A DNA stretch of 36,742 nt from assembly GCA_902826865.1 (NCBI GenBank), contig CADEGN010000002.1:34010-70751 (forward strand). Reading direction: 5' to 3'. Position numbers and translations under genes: made by a program. The stretch comes from an uncultured Myxococcales bacterium. GTDB taxonomy: Bacteria > Myxococcota_A > Polyangia > Nannocystales > Nannocystaceae. Numbering within the stretch: position 1 is the first letter of the stretch; every line of letters starts with the position of its first letter. Under the pieces are notes generated by a model. The model was not told where the DNA came from and did no database searches. It worked only from the letters and a program-made list of their open reading frames with translations. Shown here piece after piece: positions 16,355 to 24,841 of this stretch.

Positions 16355-18379
16355 TCAGTAGACGCGCGAGCGGGCCTGGAAGTCGTTGTTCTTGGGGAAT
16401 TTCGCGTGTTGCTCGACGGCGGACTTCACGCAGCTCGCGGTCGTCGAAGACAGCTTCGCTCCGCTCTTGTCGGACACGCTGGTGACCTCGGCCTTGCCGT
16501 TCTTCGAGGTCGTGAACTTGACGAGGATCTGCATCGAACTGAGCAGCCCCTTGCACGCATTCACGGCCTTGGTGGCCTTGCTCATGCCCTTGGAGATGTC
16601 GCCGTCCGACAGCTTCTCTGTGAAGTCTCCACGCTCCGGTTTCTTGTTCGACTCGGGCTTGCGCGGCTCGGGCTTCTTCGTCTGAACCGGCGGCTCCACC
16701 TCGGGCGGCTTGGATTCGGGTTTGGCCACCTCGGGCGTCCCAGGCGGGCGCTCCGGATCGATCTTCGTCGGCTGTTCGACCGTGGGTTCCTTCGCCGGGG
16801 GTTCGGGGACCGGGTTCGACGGAGGCTCGTCGAGGATGATCGGTTGTTTGGTCTCGCCGAGCTTGTCCTTGGCGACATCTTTCGCCGGATCCTTGCCATC
16901 GTCCTTGGCCGCGACCGGCGTGTTCGCGTCGCCGTCGGGGATCAACGTGTAGGCGAGCAGCCCGCCACCCCCGATCGCGACCACCGCACCCACGACGAGC
17001 ATCAGGATGAATCCTGTCTTCGATCGTTGCTCGACGGCGAACACCGTCGCGTCGGGGTTGCGAGTCGCGTCCGATGCGAACGCGGGCGGGTTGGTCGTGG
17101 CGCCGCGCCCGGGTGTGGTTGTCGGGGCGCCGATCGGCGGATTACGGGTGATGACGGCGGGGCTGCCCCCCTGCAGGACCTGTTGGCCCATGCCGTCCAT
17201 CATGTAGGTCGCTTCGGGCTTGCCGTGGACGAGCGCGGGCGGTGCGGGCTCAGCCGGGCCTCCCCACTCGTTGCCCAGTCGCACCGTGCCGCCGGGTTCA
17301 AATGATGGGTGCGGTGCGCTTGGATCGAGCATCACCGTACCGCCGCGGCCTTCCGGTGGCTGACTCGCGGGCCCCTGGCTACCTTGGGCGGATTGCCCGA
17401 GCCAAACTGTTGAGCCCGGCGCCCCATCGCCCGTGCCGCGTTGGATCAACGCTGGGCCCACGTCGTACTGGGCCGTGAGGCGTCCATCGGGGCCGATCGC
17501 CATGAGCGCAGCCTCGAACTCCGCCATGCTCTGGTAGCGATCGTCGGGTCGTTTCGATAGCGCCTTCACGATGACCGCTTCGATCACCGGCGAGATCTGG
17601 GCGTCGGGGGCCATCACCGACGGCACGGTCAGCGGCTCGGTGAGGTGGCGGCTGAGCACGCGCATGAAGTTGTCCCCGTCGAAGGGGACAACGCCCGTGA
17701 GGAACTCGTAGAGGCAGATCGCCGCGGCGTAGACATCGGTGCGGGCGTCGGCGGGATCGCCCATCGCTTGCTCCGGCGCCATGTACTTTGCGGTGCCGAA
17801 GACCGCGCCCGTGCGCGTGAGGCCGCCCGACTCACCGCTTTCGTCGGTGACCTTGGCGATGCCGAAGTCGAGCAGCTTGATCAAATCCCTCCCGTCGGAT
17901 CGCCTGACGAGAAAGCAGTTCGCAGGCTTGAGATCGCGGTGGATGATGCCGCGCGCGTGGGCGGCCTTGAGCGCTCGGACCACCTGCAACATGAGCTCGC
18001 GCGCGCGCGCCCACGGGAAGCGACGTTCGCGGCGTAGGAGCGCGGACAGATCCTCGCCCTCGAGGTACTCCATCGCGAAAAAGACCGAACCACCGGGTAC
18101 GGGGCCGAAGTCGACGATGTCGACCACGTTCTCGTGGGCGATCATCGAGGCCGCTCGCGCTTCTTGAAGGAAGCGATCGACGTGGGTTTGCTCGCGGCAG
18201 AGCTCGTGCTTGAGGACCTTGAGGGCGACCTTCTTGCGCAGGGTCACATGCTCGGCGAGGTAGACCGAGCCCATGCCCCCGTCGCCGATCAGCTTGACCA
18301 CGCGAAAGCGATCGTTGAGGACCGTTCCGACGAGGTCCTCCGGACGCTGCCACGCTCCTCCGTAGTTCGGGTCCGTCAC
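16355..18379 (-). CDS. Transmembrane Ser/Thr kinase with TonB-like periplasmic C-terminus
   Basis: This Hanks-type kinase has 674 residues from the chosen start. The Gly-loop is GDGGMGSVY, followed by Lys54 in VALK, HRD at 147-149, DFG at 171-173 and the APE motif after GTAKYM. The linker (300-450) carries Thr-Val-x-Leu motifs at Thr324, Thr348 and Thr365. A membrane helix lies near 456-477. A Lys/Pro/Glu-rich periplasmic spacer leads to a C-terminal domain (about 590-674) with two Cys and a final FP motif, resembling AgmX/TonB-C-like ends in myxobacteria. The GTG at 18379 is preferred over an in-frame GTG at 18436 because GGTGGAG lies 5 nt upstream. A PpkA-like role is suggested by the neighbouring FHA proteins. 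Confidence 0.88.
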   Translation of the reverse strand: MTDPNYGGAWQRPEDLVGTVLNDRFRVVKLIGDGGMGSVYLAEHVTLRKKVALKVLKHELCREQTHVDRFLQEARAASMIAHENVVDIVDFGPVPGGSVFFAMEYLEGEDLSALLRRERRFPWARARELMLQVVRALKAAHARGIIHRDLKPANCFLVRRSDGRDLIKLLDFGIAKVTDESGESGGLTRTGAVFGTAKYMAPEQAMGDPADARTDVYAAAICLYEFLTGVVPFDGDNFMRVLSRHLTEPLTVPSVMAPDAQISPVIEAVIVKALSKRPDDRYQSMAEFEAALMAIGPDGRLTAQYDVGPALIQRGTGDGAPGSTVWLGQSAQGSQGPASQPPEGRGGTVMLDPSAPHPSFEPGGTVRLGNEWGGPAEPAPPALVHGKPEATYMMDGMGQQVLQGGSPAVITRNPPIGAPTTTPGRGATTNPPAFASDATRNPDATVFAVEQRSKTGFILMLVVGAVVAIGGGGLLAYTLIPDGDANTPVAAKDDGKDPAKDVAKDKLGETKQPIILDEPPSNPVPEPPAKEPTVEQPTKIDPERPPGTPEVAKPESKPPEVEPPVQTKKPEPRKPESNKKPERGDFTEKLSDGDISKGMSKATKAVNACKGLLSSMQILVKFTTSKNGKAEVTSVSDKSGAKLSSTTASCVKSAVEQHAKFPKNNDFQARSRVY

Positions 18380-18790
18380 GGGAGCTCCACCGTCCTCAGC
18401 ATACCTGAGAAATCTGAATGCCGGGAACGCGCGCACGGGCGCTTACGATTGGTGCGTCGGGTGAAATTTAAGATCGCCCATCGGGGGTGGGTTGCCTGGC
18501 CACACACTCGATGGGACGCGAGGCCGGGCGGTCGCCCGCGGCCGGTCGGTCGTGGCCATGAACGACATCTCGGGGGCGCCCCGGGGCTTCGCGCCAGCTT
18601 GGACCTTGGCGCCGGATCGCTTCGGCACCATTTGGATGACGGTCGAGATGGGCAAATCGATCACGCGAATCTGGCCTGTCGAACGCCGTCGCCTTGGTCG
18701 CGATCTGTCGCCAGGCAGCTCGTTGTGCTCGGCGGACGCGGCGCCACGGCGTGATCCGCGACTCACGAGCAACATGGCAATCTGGCCCCC
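18380..18790. other. Intergenic region between divergent kinase genes
   Basis: This 411-nt stretch should contain the start signals of both kinases, but no convincing promoter was found. Third-position G/C bias is strong only between about 18510 and 18664. That pattern fits a minus-strand frame ending at 18443 and also a plus-strand frame at 18492-18794, because their third positions coincide. The remainder looks non-coding. Confidence 0.4.
18443..18664 (-). CDS. Possible small protein of 73 residues (uncertain)
   Basis: This frame starts at a GTG and begins with the hydrophobic run MIDLPISTVIQMVP, then a basic segment, then a Pro-rich tail. Nearly every codon in its first two thirds ends in G or C, and the bias fades outside it. 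No ribosome-binding site or known family is visible. The competing plus-strand frame (18558-18794, beginning MNDISG) shares the same third positions and cannot be excluded. It may be a real small protein, a decayed gene or chance. Confidence 0.25.
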   Translation of the reverse strand: MIDLPISTVIQMVPKRSGAKVQAGAKPRGAPEMSFMATTDRPRATARPRVPSSVWPGNPPPMGDLKFHPTHQS

Positions 18791-19864
18791 GTGACGGGAC
18801 AACCCGACGGCGGCTCGAGTGCACTCGATGACACGCTGGTTTCCGCGGGTACCGCCGGCGCCAGCGAGGCAGCGCCAATCGATCCTGCGGCGCCGGGCGC
18901 AGCCGATCCGACGGTGCTTGCGGGGATGGACACCATCGTCGCTACTACGGCGGGCCGTGTCGCCGCGCGAACCGAGGGCGCGATGCAGCGGGCGGGGCGG
19001 TTCGAGATCCGCGAAGCCATCGGCCGCGGCGGCATGGGCGTTGTCTACCGCGCGCACGACCCGGAGCTCGATCGCGAGGTGGCCGTCAAGGTGGTGGCGG
19101 ATTCCGCGAATGCGGATCTGGCAGTCCGAGCTCGCATGATCCGCGAAGCACGGGCGATGGCGAAGATCATGCACCCCAACGTGGTCGTCGTGTATGAGGT
19201 TGGTGAACAAGACGATCAACTTTTCATCGCGATGGAGCTGGTCGCGGGGCGATCGCTGCGCCAGTGGCTGGCTGAAACGCCGCGTTCGCTGCACGAGATC
19301 GTGGACGCGTTCGTCGGCACCGCGCAGGGGCTTATCGCTGCCCATGACGTTGGTCTCGTCCATCGAGACTTTAAGCCGGACAACGTCCTTGTCGGTGACG
19401 ATGGTCGTCCTCGGGTGCTTGATTTCGGCCTCGCACGCCCAAGTGGCGAGGCGCAGACCCGAAGATCGGAAAGCGATACCGATGCGGGATCCGTCGTCGT
19501 CACGGTCGCGGGCGCGCTGGCCGGAACTCCCGCGTACATGGCACCCGAACAGCTCGAGGGCAGAGCCACCGATGCACGCACGGATCAGTTCGCGTTTGCG
19601 GTGACCCTGTTCGAAGCCCTCAGCGGCGCTCGGCCGTTTGTCGGCGATGATCTGCGGAGCTTGAGGGCATCGGTCTTGTCGGACCGCGTACCGGAGCTCA
19701 AATCGTCGCGCTTCAGAATCCCGGCGCCGCTGCGTGCGGCGATCCACCGCGCGTTGTCTCGCGATCCGAGCGAGCGGCACGGATCCCGATCGCATCTTGA
19801 AGTGGGACGGCCTGGACGAGCCGCGGTCGCCACCGGGACCGCGGCCGGTGTTGAGGAACCGTGA
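18791..19864 (+). CDS. Ser/Thr protein kinase, C-terminus apparently lost
   Basis: This 357-residue frame has an Ala/Thr-rich N-terminal tail (1-68) and then a near-complete Hanks kinase domain. The domain has Gly-loop GRGGMGVVY, Lys100 in VAVK, HRDFKPDN (191-198), DFG (211-213) and the APE motif after GTPAYM. Homology ends at RDPSER (about residue 330), just where the last helix should start. The remaining 28 residues (GSRSHLEVG and onward) are Arg/Ala/Gly-rich and do not look like a kinase. In another frame the same DNA encodes an M16-type peptidase remnant. Myxobacterial kinases of this type normally continue into a membrane or TPR region, so the gene looks truncated. All catalytic motifs remain, so activity is possible. 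The GTG start has no clear ribosome-binding site. Confidence 0.75.
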   Translation: MTGQPDGGSSALDDTLVSAGTAGASEAAPIDPAAPGAADPTVLAGMDTIVATTAGRVAARTEGAMQRAGRFEIREAIGRGGMGVVYRAHDPELDREVAVKVVADSANADLAVRARMIREARAMAKIMHPNVVVVYEVGEQDDQLFIAMELVAGRSLRQWLAETPRSLHEIVDAFVGTAQGLIAAHDVGLVHRDFKPDNVLVGDDGRPRVLDFGLARPSGEAQTRRSESDTDAGSVVVTVAGALAGTPAYMAPEQLEGRATDARTDQFAFAVTLFEALSGARPFVGDDLRSLRASVLSDRVPELKSSRFRIPAPLRAAIHRALSRDPSERHGSRSHLEVGRPGRAAVATGTAAGVEEP

Positions 19865-20480
19865 GACCTCGGGGCGGCACGTGTACGTGATCGACATGGA
19901 ACGTGAGATGCCGATCGCCTCGATCGTTGTACCGCGCGTGCCGGGCGACGAGGCGTCGTCGCCAGCGGTGGAGGCGCTGGTCGCCGAATACACCGAGGCC
20001 CGCCTGCGTAGGGCGGCCACTGAGTCGGGCAGGTCGGAGTCTGACTTCGCAATCTGGGTCGGCGAAGACGTGGGGGGAGCATTCCGCGTCACTGTGACCG
20101 CAGAACCCGCCACACTCGTGCGCGCTTTGACCGTATTTTCCACCCTTGTCGATGCGCCCCGCGTGGATCCGGCGGTGCTTGCCGAGGCCCGCCATGCCGT
20201 CGAGGAGAGAATCCGCAACACACGGGTCGCGCCGATGCAGGTCCCCGCGACCGTTCAGGGCTGGCTCAGCCAAGGTCGACGGGTCGATCCGCGGATCGAG
20301 CTCTGGTCCACGCTTGGGGGTGTGACTGCTGAAGCGATGGAGAAGTGGCTCGCGCGGGCGCGTACGCGTCCGATGTTCGTGATCGTGTCAGGTGCTTCTG
20401 ATCAGGTCGCACCAGCTTCGTTGGAGGCCATCGGAGAGCTCCACGTGCTGAAGCTACCTGCCGGGCGCCCACTACGGTGA
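19734..20480 (+). pseudogene. C-terminal remnant of an M16-family peptidase
   Basis: This frame overlaps the kinase 3' end in a different phase. Recognisable homology starts near 19775 with DPDRIL and a GLDEP-type linker, then GRHVYVIDMEREMP. A helical region, ELWSTLGGVTAEAMEKWL and a final VIVSGA follow. This order matches the non-catalytic C-terminal domain of M16 (pitrilysin/insulinase) peptidases. The zinc-binding HxxEH half is absent from the window. No good start codon or ribosome-binding site precedes the homology; ATG at 19896 is internal. The likeliest history is a deletion or rearrangement, or an assembly join, linking a kinase 5' part to an M16 3' part. Confidence 0.55.
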
Positions 20481-20496
20481 AGCGGCTACGGCCTGC

Positions 20497-22251
20497 TCAC
20501 CCCTCCGGCCGGGGCTTGCACAGGCTGCCGCCTTCGATCTGTGCATTGGTGCGATAGGTGTTGAGAGACTGCCACGATGGCACCTCGTGCTGGGGGATCG
20601 TCCCGTCCTCGCGCACGTTGGTGACGTGATACGTGTGCTGATTCCAGATCCTACGGGCTTGGATCCAACGATCTTCGCGATCGCGGATCACCTGCAAGGC
20701 CGGCGCGCCGGCGCCAAACGAAACCACGAGGATCTCCGCCGAACCGTCGTTGTCCACGTCGGCGACGGTTGGGTACTCGATCAACGTGGGCGACTCTCTC
20801 GCGCTGGTGAGCCGAGGTGCGCCGTCGCCACCGTCGAACACGTGCAGGTCGATCTCGTCGCTGTACATCGCCTCGGCAACGCCGTCGCCCAGGAAGTCGA
20901 ACGCGGTGCCGGCCGACCAGCCGCTAGCATCGAGCACCGCGGCCGTCCACACGATCTGCATGTCGCGCTCGACCACTGAGTAGTGCGACGCCGAGGACAA
21001 CGCGACCTCGGACACGTTATCGCCATCGAAGTCGTGCACGGTGGCGGGCCTGAACCAAGCTGGGGCGAGGTCCCCGGTCGGGGTGGCGTTGAGGAGCTTC
21101 ACCGTGCCGTCGTGTTCGAGGACGCTGGCACCGGCGCGCGTCGTCACGAGGATCTCGGGCATCGGGTCGTCGTCGAGATTCGCGATCTGAGGAAATCCCG
21201 GCTCGAGTGACGGTGCGTTGTAGTACTGCGTACCATCGGCCCGGTATGCCGTCTTGCCGAGAATGATCTCCTGTTGGCCGTCGCCGTCGAGATCCGCCAC
21301 CGCCGTGGCGGTGCAATGAAACGTGTCGTTCTCCGTCCAGCCGACCTGCGGCGGCGCGACCCACAGCGCTTGCCCGTTCTCGTCGGTCACCGTGTCGTCT
21401 GCGATGATCTCGACATCGCCATCGGCGTCGATATCGGCGAGCGCGATCGCGAAGCCCTGGGAGTGATCGATCGGCGACGTACTCTGCCATTTCATCTTGC
21501 CGTCGTGTTCGAACGCCACCAAAAAGCTCGGATCGCCGACCCCACCAAGGGTGTTGCCGGGAGTGGCCGCGACGATCTCGATCAACCCATCGCCGTCGAT
21601 GTCGCCGAGCGCCGGGGTAACCAATGGGTCGAGCCACCCCTGGGTGCTGAAGTGCTCGGCGCCGGTGGCACCGTCCAGCACCCAGATCGCCGCGGGAGCG
21701 AACGTCAGGGAACCGGCGACCACGACCACATCGGGCACGTCGCACAGGTTGATCTCACCGTCGCCGTTGTCGTCGGTCAGATTCGCGACCAACGCCGGCA
21801 CGATGCTCACCTCACCGCCGGGTCCTGTCCATGTCCACTGGGTGTCGGGATCGAAGCTGCCGGCAGGTGCTTCTTCGCTGCAGTCCCCAACAGCATCCAT
21901 CTCGTCGACGACATGGCACAGATCGGTTGGGCCACCCTCCGCGGAGGTGGAGACGCCTCCGCCGTCGGCGACGTCGAACTTCGCTCCGCCCGATTCGTCG
22001 GCCGCAGTCGGCCCAGGGCCACCTGCTTCCGCCGTTATCCCCGCGCTGCCCTCCGCGGACGTACCGCTGCCGTCGAACGATGGCCCTGCCGAGTCGGCGT
22101 CGCGACGCGCACCGCACGCTGCGAGCGCGGCCACACCAATCGCCGCCGCGGAAAGTCGAATCGAGCGGGGAGCGAGCGTTGGTGGGCGGTCGTTCTGCGG
22201 TGACCGATATTCGCGTCCGCCGCGGCAAAGCTTCGTACGGGAGAGTGCCAT
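20497..22251 (-). CDS. FG-GAP/VCBS-repeat surface lipoprotein
   Basis: This 584-residue protein has a long N-terminal region before a lipobox AALAAC at about residue 46, then a Gly/Ser/Ala/Glu-rich low-complexity tether. Six or seven calcium-binding-like repeats follow (DIDGDGLIEI, DIDADGDVEI, DLDGDGQQEI, DFDGDNVSEV, DVDNDGSAEI), typical of an integrin-alpha-like propeller. The C-terminus, with RRIWNQHTYHVTNVREDG and NTYRTNAQIEGG, is a signature I recall from myxobacterial FG-GAP proteins. The start is supported by GAGTAGG upstream of the ATG. It lies 33 nt behind the TssB/TssC-like gene and may be cotranscribed with it. It is probably exposed outside the cell; binding partners are unknown. 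Confidence 0.85.
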   Translation of the reverse strand: MALSRTKLCRGGREYRSPQNDRPPTLAPRSIRLSAAAIGVAALAACGARRDADSAGPSFDGSGTSAEGSAGITAEAGGPGPTAADESGGAKFDVADGGGVSTSAEGGPTDLCHVVDEMDAVGDCSEEAPAGSFDPDTQWTWTGPGGEVSIVPALVANLTDDNGDGEINLCDVPDVVVVAGSLTFAPAAIWVLDGATGAEHFSTQGWLDPLVTPALGDIDGDGLIEIVAATPGNTLGGVGDPSFLVAFEHDGKMKWQSTSPIDHSQGFAIALADIDADGDVEIIADDTVTDENGQALWVAPPQVGWTENDTFHCTATAVADLDGDGQQEIILGKTAYRADGTQYYNAPSLEPGFPQIANLDDDPMPEILVTTRAGASVLEHDGTVKLLNATPTGDLAPAWFRPATVHDFDGDNVSEVALSSASHYSVVERDMQIVWTAAVLDASGWSAGTAFDFLGDGVAEAMYSDEIDLHVFDGGDGAPRLTSARESPTLIEYPTVADVDNDGSAEILVVSFGAGAPALQVIRDREDRWIQARRIWNQHTYHVTNVREDGTIPQHEVPSWQSLNTYRTNAQIEGGSLCKPRPEG

Positions 22252-22284
22252 GGTACCTACTCGGGTAATCTAAGGACGCCGCGG

Positions 22285-23889
22285 CTACACCGTGAAGTCG
22301 AACGCAAACGCGCGACCGAGGGCCGCGGGCCGGAGCTCGACCTGCACGTGGTAGTGGTTTCCGTGGCCGTGGGCCGAGACCACGCAGGTTCCCGGCGGGG
22401 CCTCGGGCAACAGGCCGACGCTCGCCCGGGCGAACGCCGCGTCGATCTCCTTCGGCCCGGCCCCGTGGGCGAGGGCATCGCGTGCCGCGGTCGCCGCCCG
22501 AACCGCTCGGCCGATCACGATGCGTGCCGGCAACGACGGTCCATCGCCGGCCGCGACCATGGGTGCGCCCACCACAAGGACCCGTTCGCCGCCGCTCTCA
22601 TGGGTGACCACCGCGATCGCCTGATCGAGCATCGCCCGCGCGGCACTGACGTCGACCGCCGCGCGCACTGGCAGCGACTGGCGGTGGCCGCCCGGTGCGC
22701 TCACGCTTTGCGAAGCTGGGGACGACACTGCGCCGGCGCGGCCAAGCGCGTCGGCGAAGGTGTGGCTGCGGCGCAACGCGGCCGCCAGCATCGTCGCGAG
22801 GGCGAGCGTCGGCGATCCGAAAACCACGCGCGGCCCGACCCGCGTGTCCTCGGCTCCGACCACAACCTCGTTCGTGCACGCCGCCAGCCAGTCGCTGCCC
22901 GAGCGCGCACGCAGTCGCGTCCAGTTGGCCAGGGGCGTGTCGTCGTCGTCGTCGAGTGCGGCTGGATCCACTGCAAACACCACGGGCACGCAGGCATCGG
23001 CCGCGAGTTCGGCCAGTGGCGCCACTTCGTCGAGGTCGGTGACCAGCGGGAGCAGAAAAACCGCATCCGGCACGGGTCCGCTGGCGCCGGCAAGTGCGTG
23101 TCCCAGCGCCGCGGTGAGCCCGTTGCGGTCGACGTCGAGGATCTCGATCGCGAGTTCAGCGTGCCCGGGTGAGTCGCCCAGGACCATCCTGACCCCGCGC
23201 CAGTTGGCCTCAAGCGACGCCGCGGGTTCGGTCGACAGCAGACTGGCGACCGTCGCCTCGACAGCGTCGAGCACGAGCGCGGCGATCTGTTTCGCGTGCT
23301 CGTCCGCAGAAGCAGACGCGGGGGCACCGGGACGCTTTCCCATGACCGCGCCAACGAAGGCATCGACGCGGCTCTTGGCCGCGCTGATCGTTTCGTCCTT
23401 TGGCGTCGGCATGTCGGCGCTGCTGAGCAGCGCGTCGATGTCGATCCCACCGGACGCAGGCTTCGCGGTGGGTGGCGGCGCGGAGGGTAGGGGCGACTCG
23501 GACGGTGATTCGGTCGCGACAGACGTTGTCGAACCCGACAGCGCCGTGAGCAGCGGTCCCTTGCCGACCAGTTGCTCCACCCGAGTTAGTGCCTCCGTCA
23601 CGGGCATCGGATCGCGGGGTCGAACCAGGGCGGTGGCGACATCGATGAGCGAACGCAGGGGTTCGAGCTCACCGGCGAGTTCGGACGCCCGCAGCGCCCG
23701 TGGGCGATCGAAGCGGAGATCGTAGCGCCGCCGCGGGGCGCTGCCCAGATGGTCGGGCGCCTCGATCTCGGCGTGCGGCCGTAGCCGCGCCATTACGTCG
23801 CCGAGGCGCTCCCCCGACAACGTTGTGCGCGTGCCCGCGGCGCCCTGCGTGAACTGTCCGGCGAGGAGAAAGCGGATCGGCGTGCGCAT
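22285..23889 (-). CDS. Compact TssB/TssC-like fusion (T6SS sheath-related)
   Basis: This protein of 534 residues has two parts. Residues 1-95 resemble TssB: a RFLLAGQF strand, LSGERLGDVMARLRP, a Leu-Arg-Phe strand and a PLRSLIDVATAL helix. A Ser/Pro-rich linker spans about 115-165. Residues 200-380 follow TssC order: a helix before ASLEANWRGVRMVL, the strand FLLPLVTD, VPVVFAVDP, a W-x-x-LRAR segment, then a small-residue helix (SPTLALATMLAAAL). Separate TssB plus TssC total roughly 650 residues, so the C-terminal sheath-interlocking part is shortened or missing. It may be a sheath paralogue or a regulator that mimics sheath. The ATG at 23889 is chosen because the upstream in-frame extension is Arg-rich. 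The assignment rests on motif order and needs a profile search. Confidence 0.65.
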   Translation of the reverse strand: MRTPIRFLLAGQFTQGAAGTRTTLSGERLGDVMARLRPHAEIEAPDHLGSAPRRRYDLRFDRPRALRASELAGELEPLRSLIDVATALVRPRDPMPVTEALTRVEQLVGKGPLLTALSGSTTSVATESPSESPLPSAPPPTAKPASGGIDIDALLSSADMPTPKDETISAAKSRVDAFVGAVMGKRPGAPASASADEHAKQIAALVLDAVEATVASLLSTEPAASLEANWRGVRMVLGDSPGHAELAIEILDVDRNGLTAALGHALAGASGPVPDAVFLLPLVTDLDEVAPLAELAADACVPVVFAVDPAALDDDDDTPLANWTRLRARSGSDWLAACTNEVVVGAEDTRVGPRVVFGSPTLALATMLAAALRRSHTFADALGRAGAVSSPASQSVSAPGGHRQSLPVRAAVDVSAARAMLDQAIAVVTHESGGERVLVVGAPMVAAGDGPSLPARIVIGRAVRAATAARDALAHGAGPKEIDAAFARASVGLLPEAPPGTCVVSAHGHGNHYHVQVELRPAALGRAFAFDFTV

Positions 23890-24029
23890 GTGTCCGCCAC
23901 GGTAGTGGCACGGCGCGCGCCAGGGCAAGGGTGAATCGCCGTCGCGGCGGGACTGGGCTGAGGAAGCGCTTGGCTCGCGGTCGTGCGGAACACCGCGAAC
24001 GACCGAGTCACCCCATCTGGTGGTGCCCT

Positions 24030-24662
24030 TCAGCCCTCGGTCGCCACGAGGTCGCCCGAGAGTTCGCGCCCGTCGTCTGCCGTGCACGTCGCCGCGAGGC
24101 TCTTGATGCCGATCGGTGCGCCGAAGAGCTTGCGGGCCAAGAGCTCGCCGCTGTGCACGCGGCAATGGGGGACGACGCGGCCGTCGGCGTCGACCGTGGC
24201 GAACGCGGCGGGCTCACCGGTGTCACCCAGTTCGACGAGGAAGTCGTACGACTTCTTGTCGCTGCGCAATCGCGCCACCCAGCGATCGGGCGCGAGGCGC
24301 TGATAGTCGATATCGAAGTGCTTGCGCGACTTTTCGCTGAACGGTCCGCGTTGATCGTTGCGATCCGTACGAACCCACCACAGTCGGACGTCAGTGATCT
24401 CGCGCCCACCTTCGACCGGGGTCCAGGCATCGAGGGCGATCTGGAAGGTCTCGTCGCCAAAGTTTCGGCGGATGCGGACGAGCTCGTGATGGCGAAGCGC
24501 AGCCGTCGAGAGTTGGTCGGCCGGCGTGGTCATATCGGGGATCCGGCGCGTGTCGGGTGGGGGCGCTTCGACCTCGGCGATCTCAGGCCCGTTGCTGTCG
24601 TTGCTCGCCCTGGGGCAGGCGCATGCGGAAAGGACGAGGGCAATCAGAACGCGGCGGAACAC
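24030..24662 (-). CDS. Uncharacterised lipoprotein
   Basis: A GTG start gives a 210-residue protein with a classic lipoprotein signal: Phe-Arg-Arg, a hydrophobic run and a lipobox VLSAC near residue 14. The mature part has an acidic spacer, then a charged beta-rich domain (FQIALDAWTPVEGGREI, WWVRTDRNDQRG) and two Cys near the end. No family is recognised. It lies 140 nt upstream of the TssB/TssC-like gene on the same strand and diverges from the beta-lactamase-like gene. A large in-frame extension upstream is Arg/Pro-rich and was discarded. Confidence 0.65.
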   Translation of the reverse strand: MFRRVLIALVLSACACPRASNDSNGPEIAEVEAPPPDTRRIPDMTTPADQLSTAALRHHELVRIRRNFGDETFQIALDAWTPVEGGREITDVRLWWVRTDRNDQRGPFSEKSRKHFDIDYQRLAPDRWVARLRSDKKSYDFLVELGDTGEPAAFATVDADGRVVPHCRVHSGELLARKLFGAPIGIKSLAATCTADDGRELSGDLVATEG

Positions 24663-24841
24663 GTGTCGAGGACGGTAGCTGTTCGCGCGGTTGTTGCAAG
24701 GGCGTCGCACGACGAGCTGTGAGTGCCCGCACGGGATCTGCGGCGTTTCGTCGACACGGTCGCTCACGGCCCGCGGGGAGCGACCACAGCTGCGGGCCTT
24801 CGCGCGGGCTCTCTCTATCCGGCTGCAGTAGCATCCGCCCG

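Noticed and set aside
18443..20221. Long open minus-strand frame opposite the second kinase
   Set aside because: Its product is Arg/Ala-rich, with no domain pattern, and it lies antisense to a clear kinase. Only the last 220 nt, beyond the kinase, were kept as a doubtful small gene.
19734..20480. Programmed frameshift fusing kinase and M16 domain
   Set aside because: No slippery heptamer or downstream structure is evident at the junction, and the kinase lacks its last helix. Rearrangement or misassembly is simpler.
24768..24798. GGCCCGC/GCGGGCC inverted repeat with a 17-nt loop
   Set aside because: Seven GC-only pairs are expected by chance at this base composition and no T-run follows, so it was not called a terminator.
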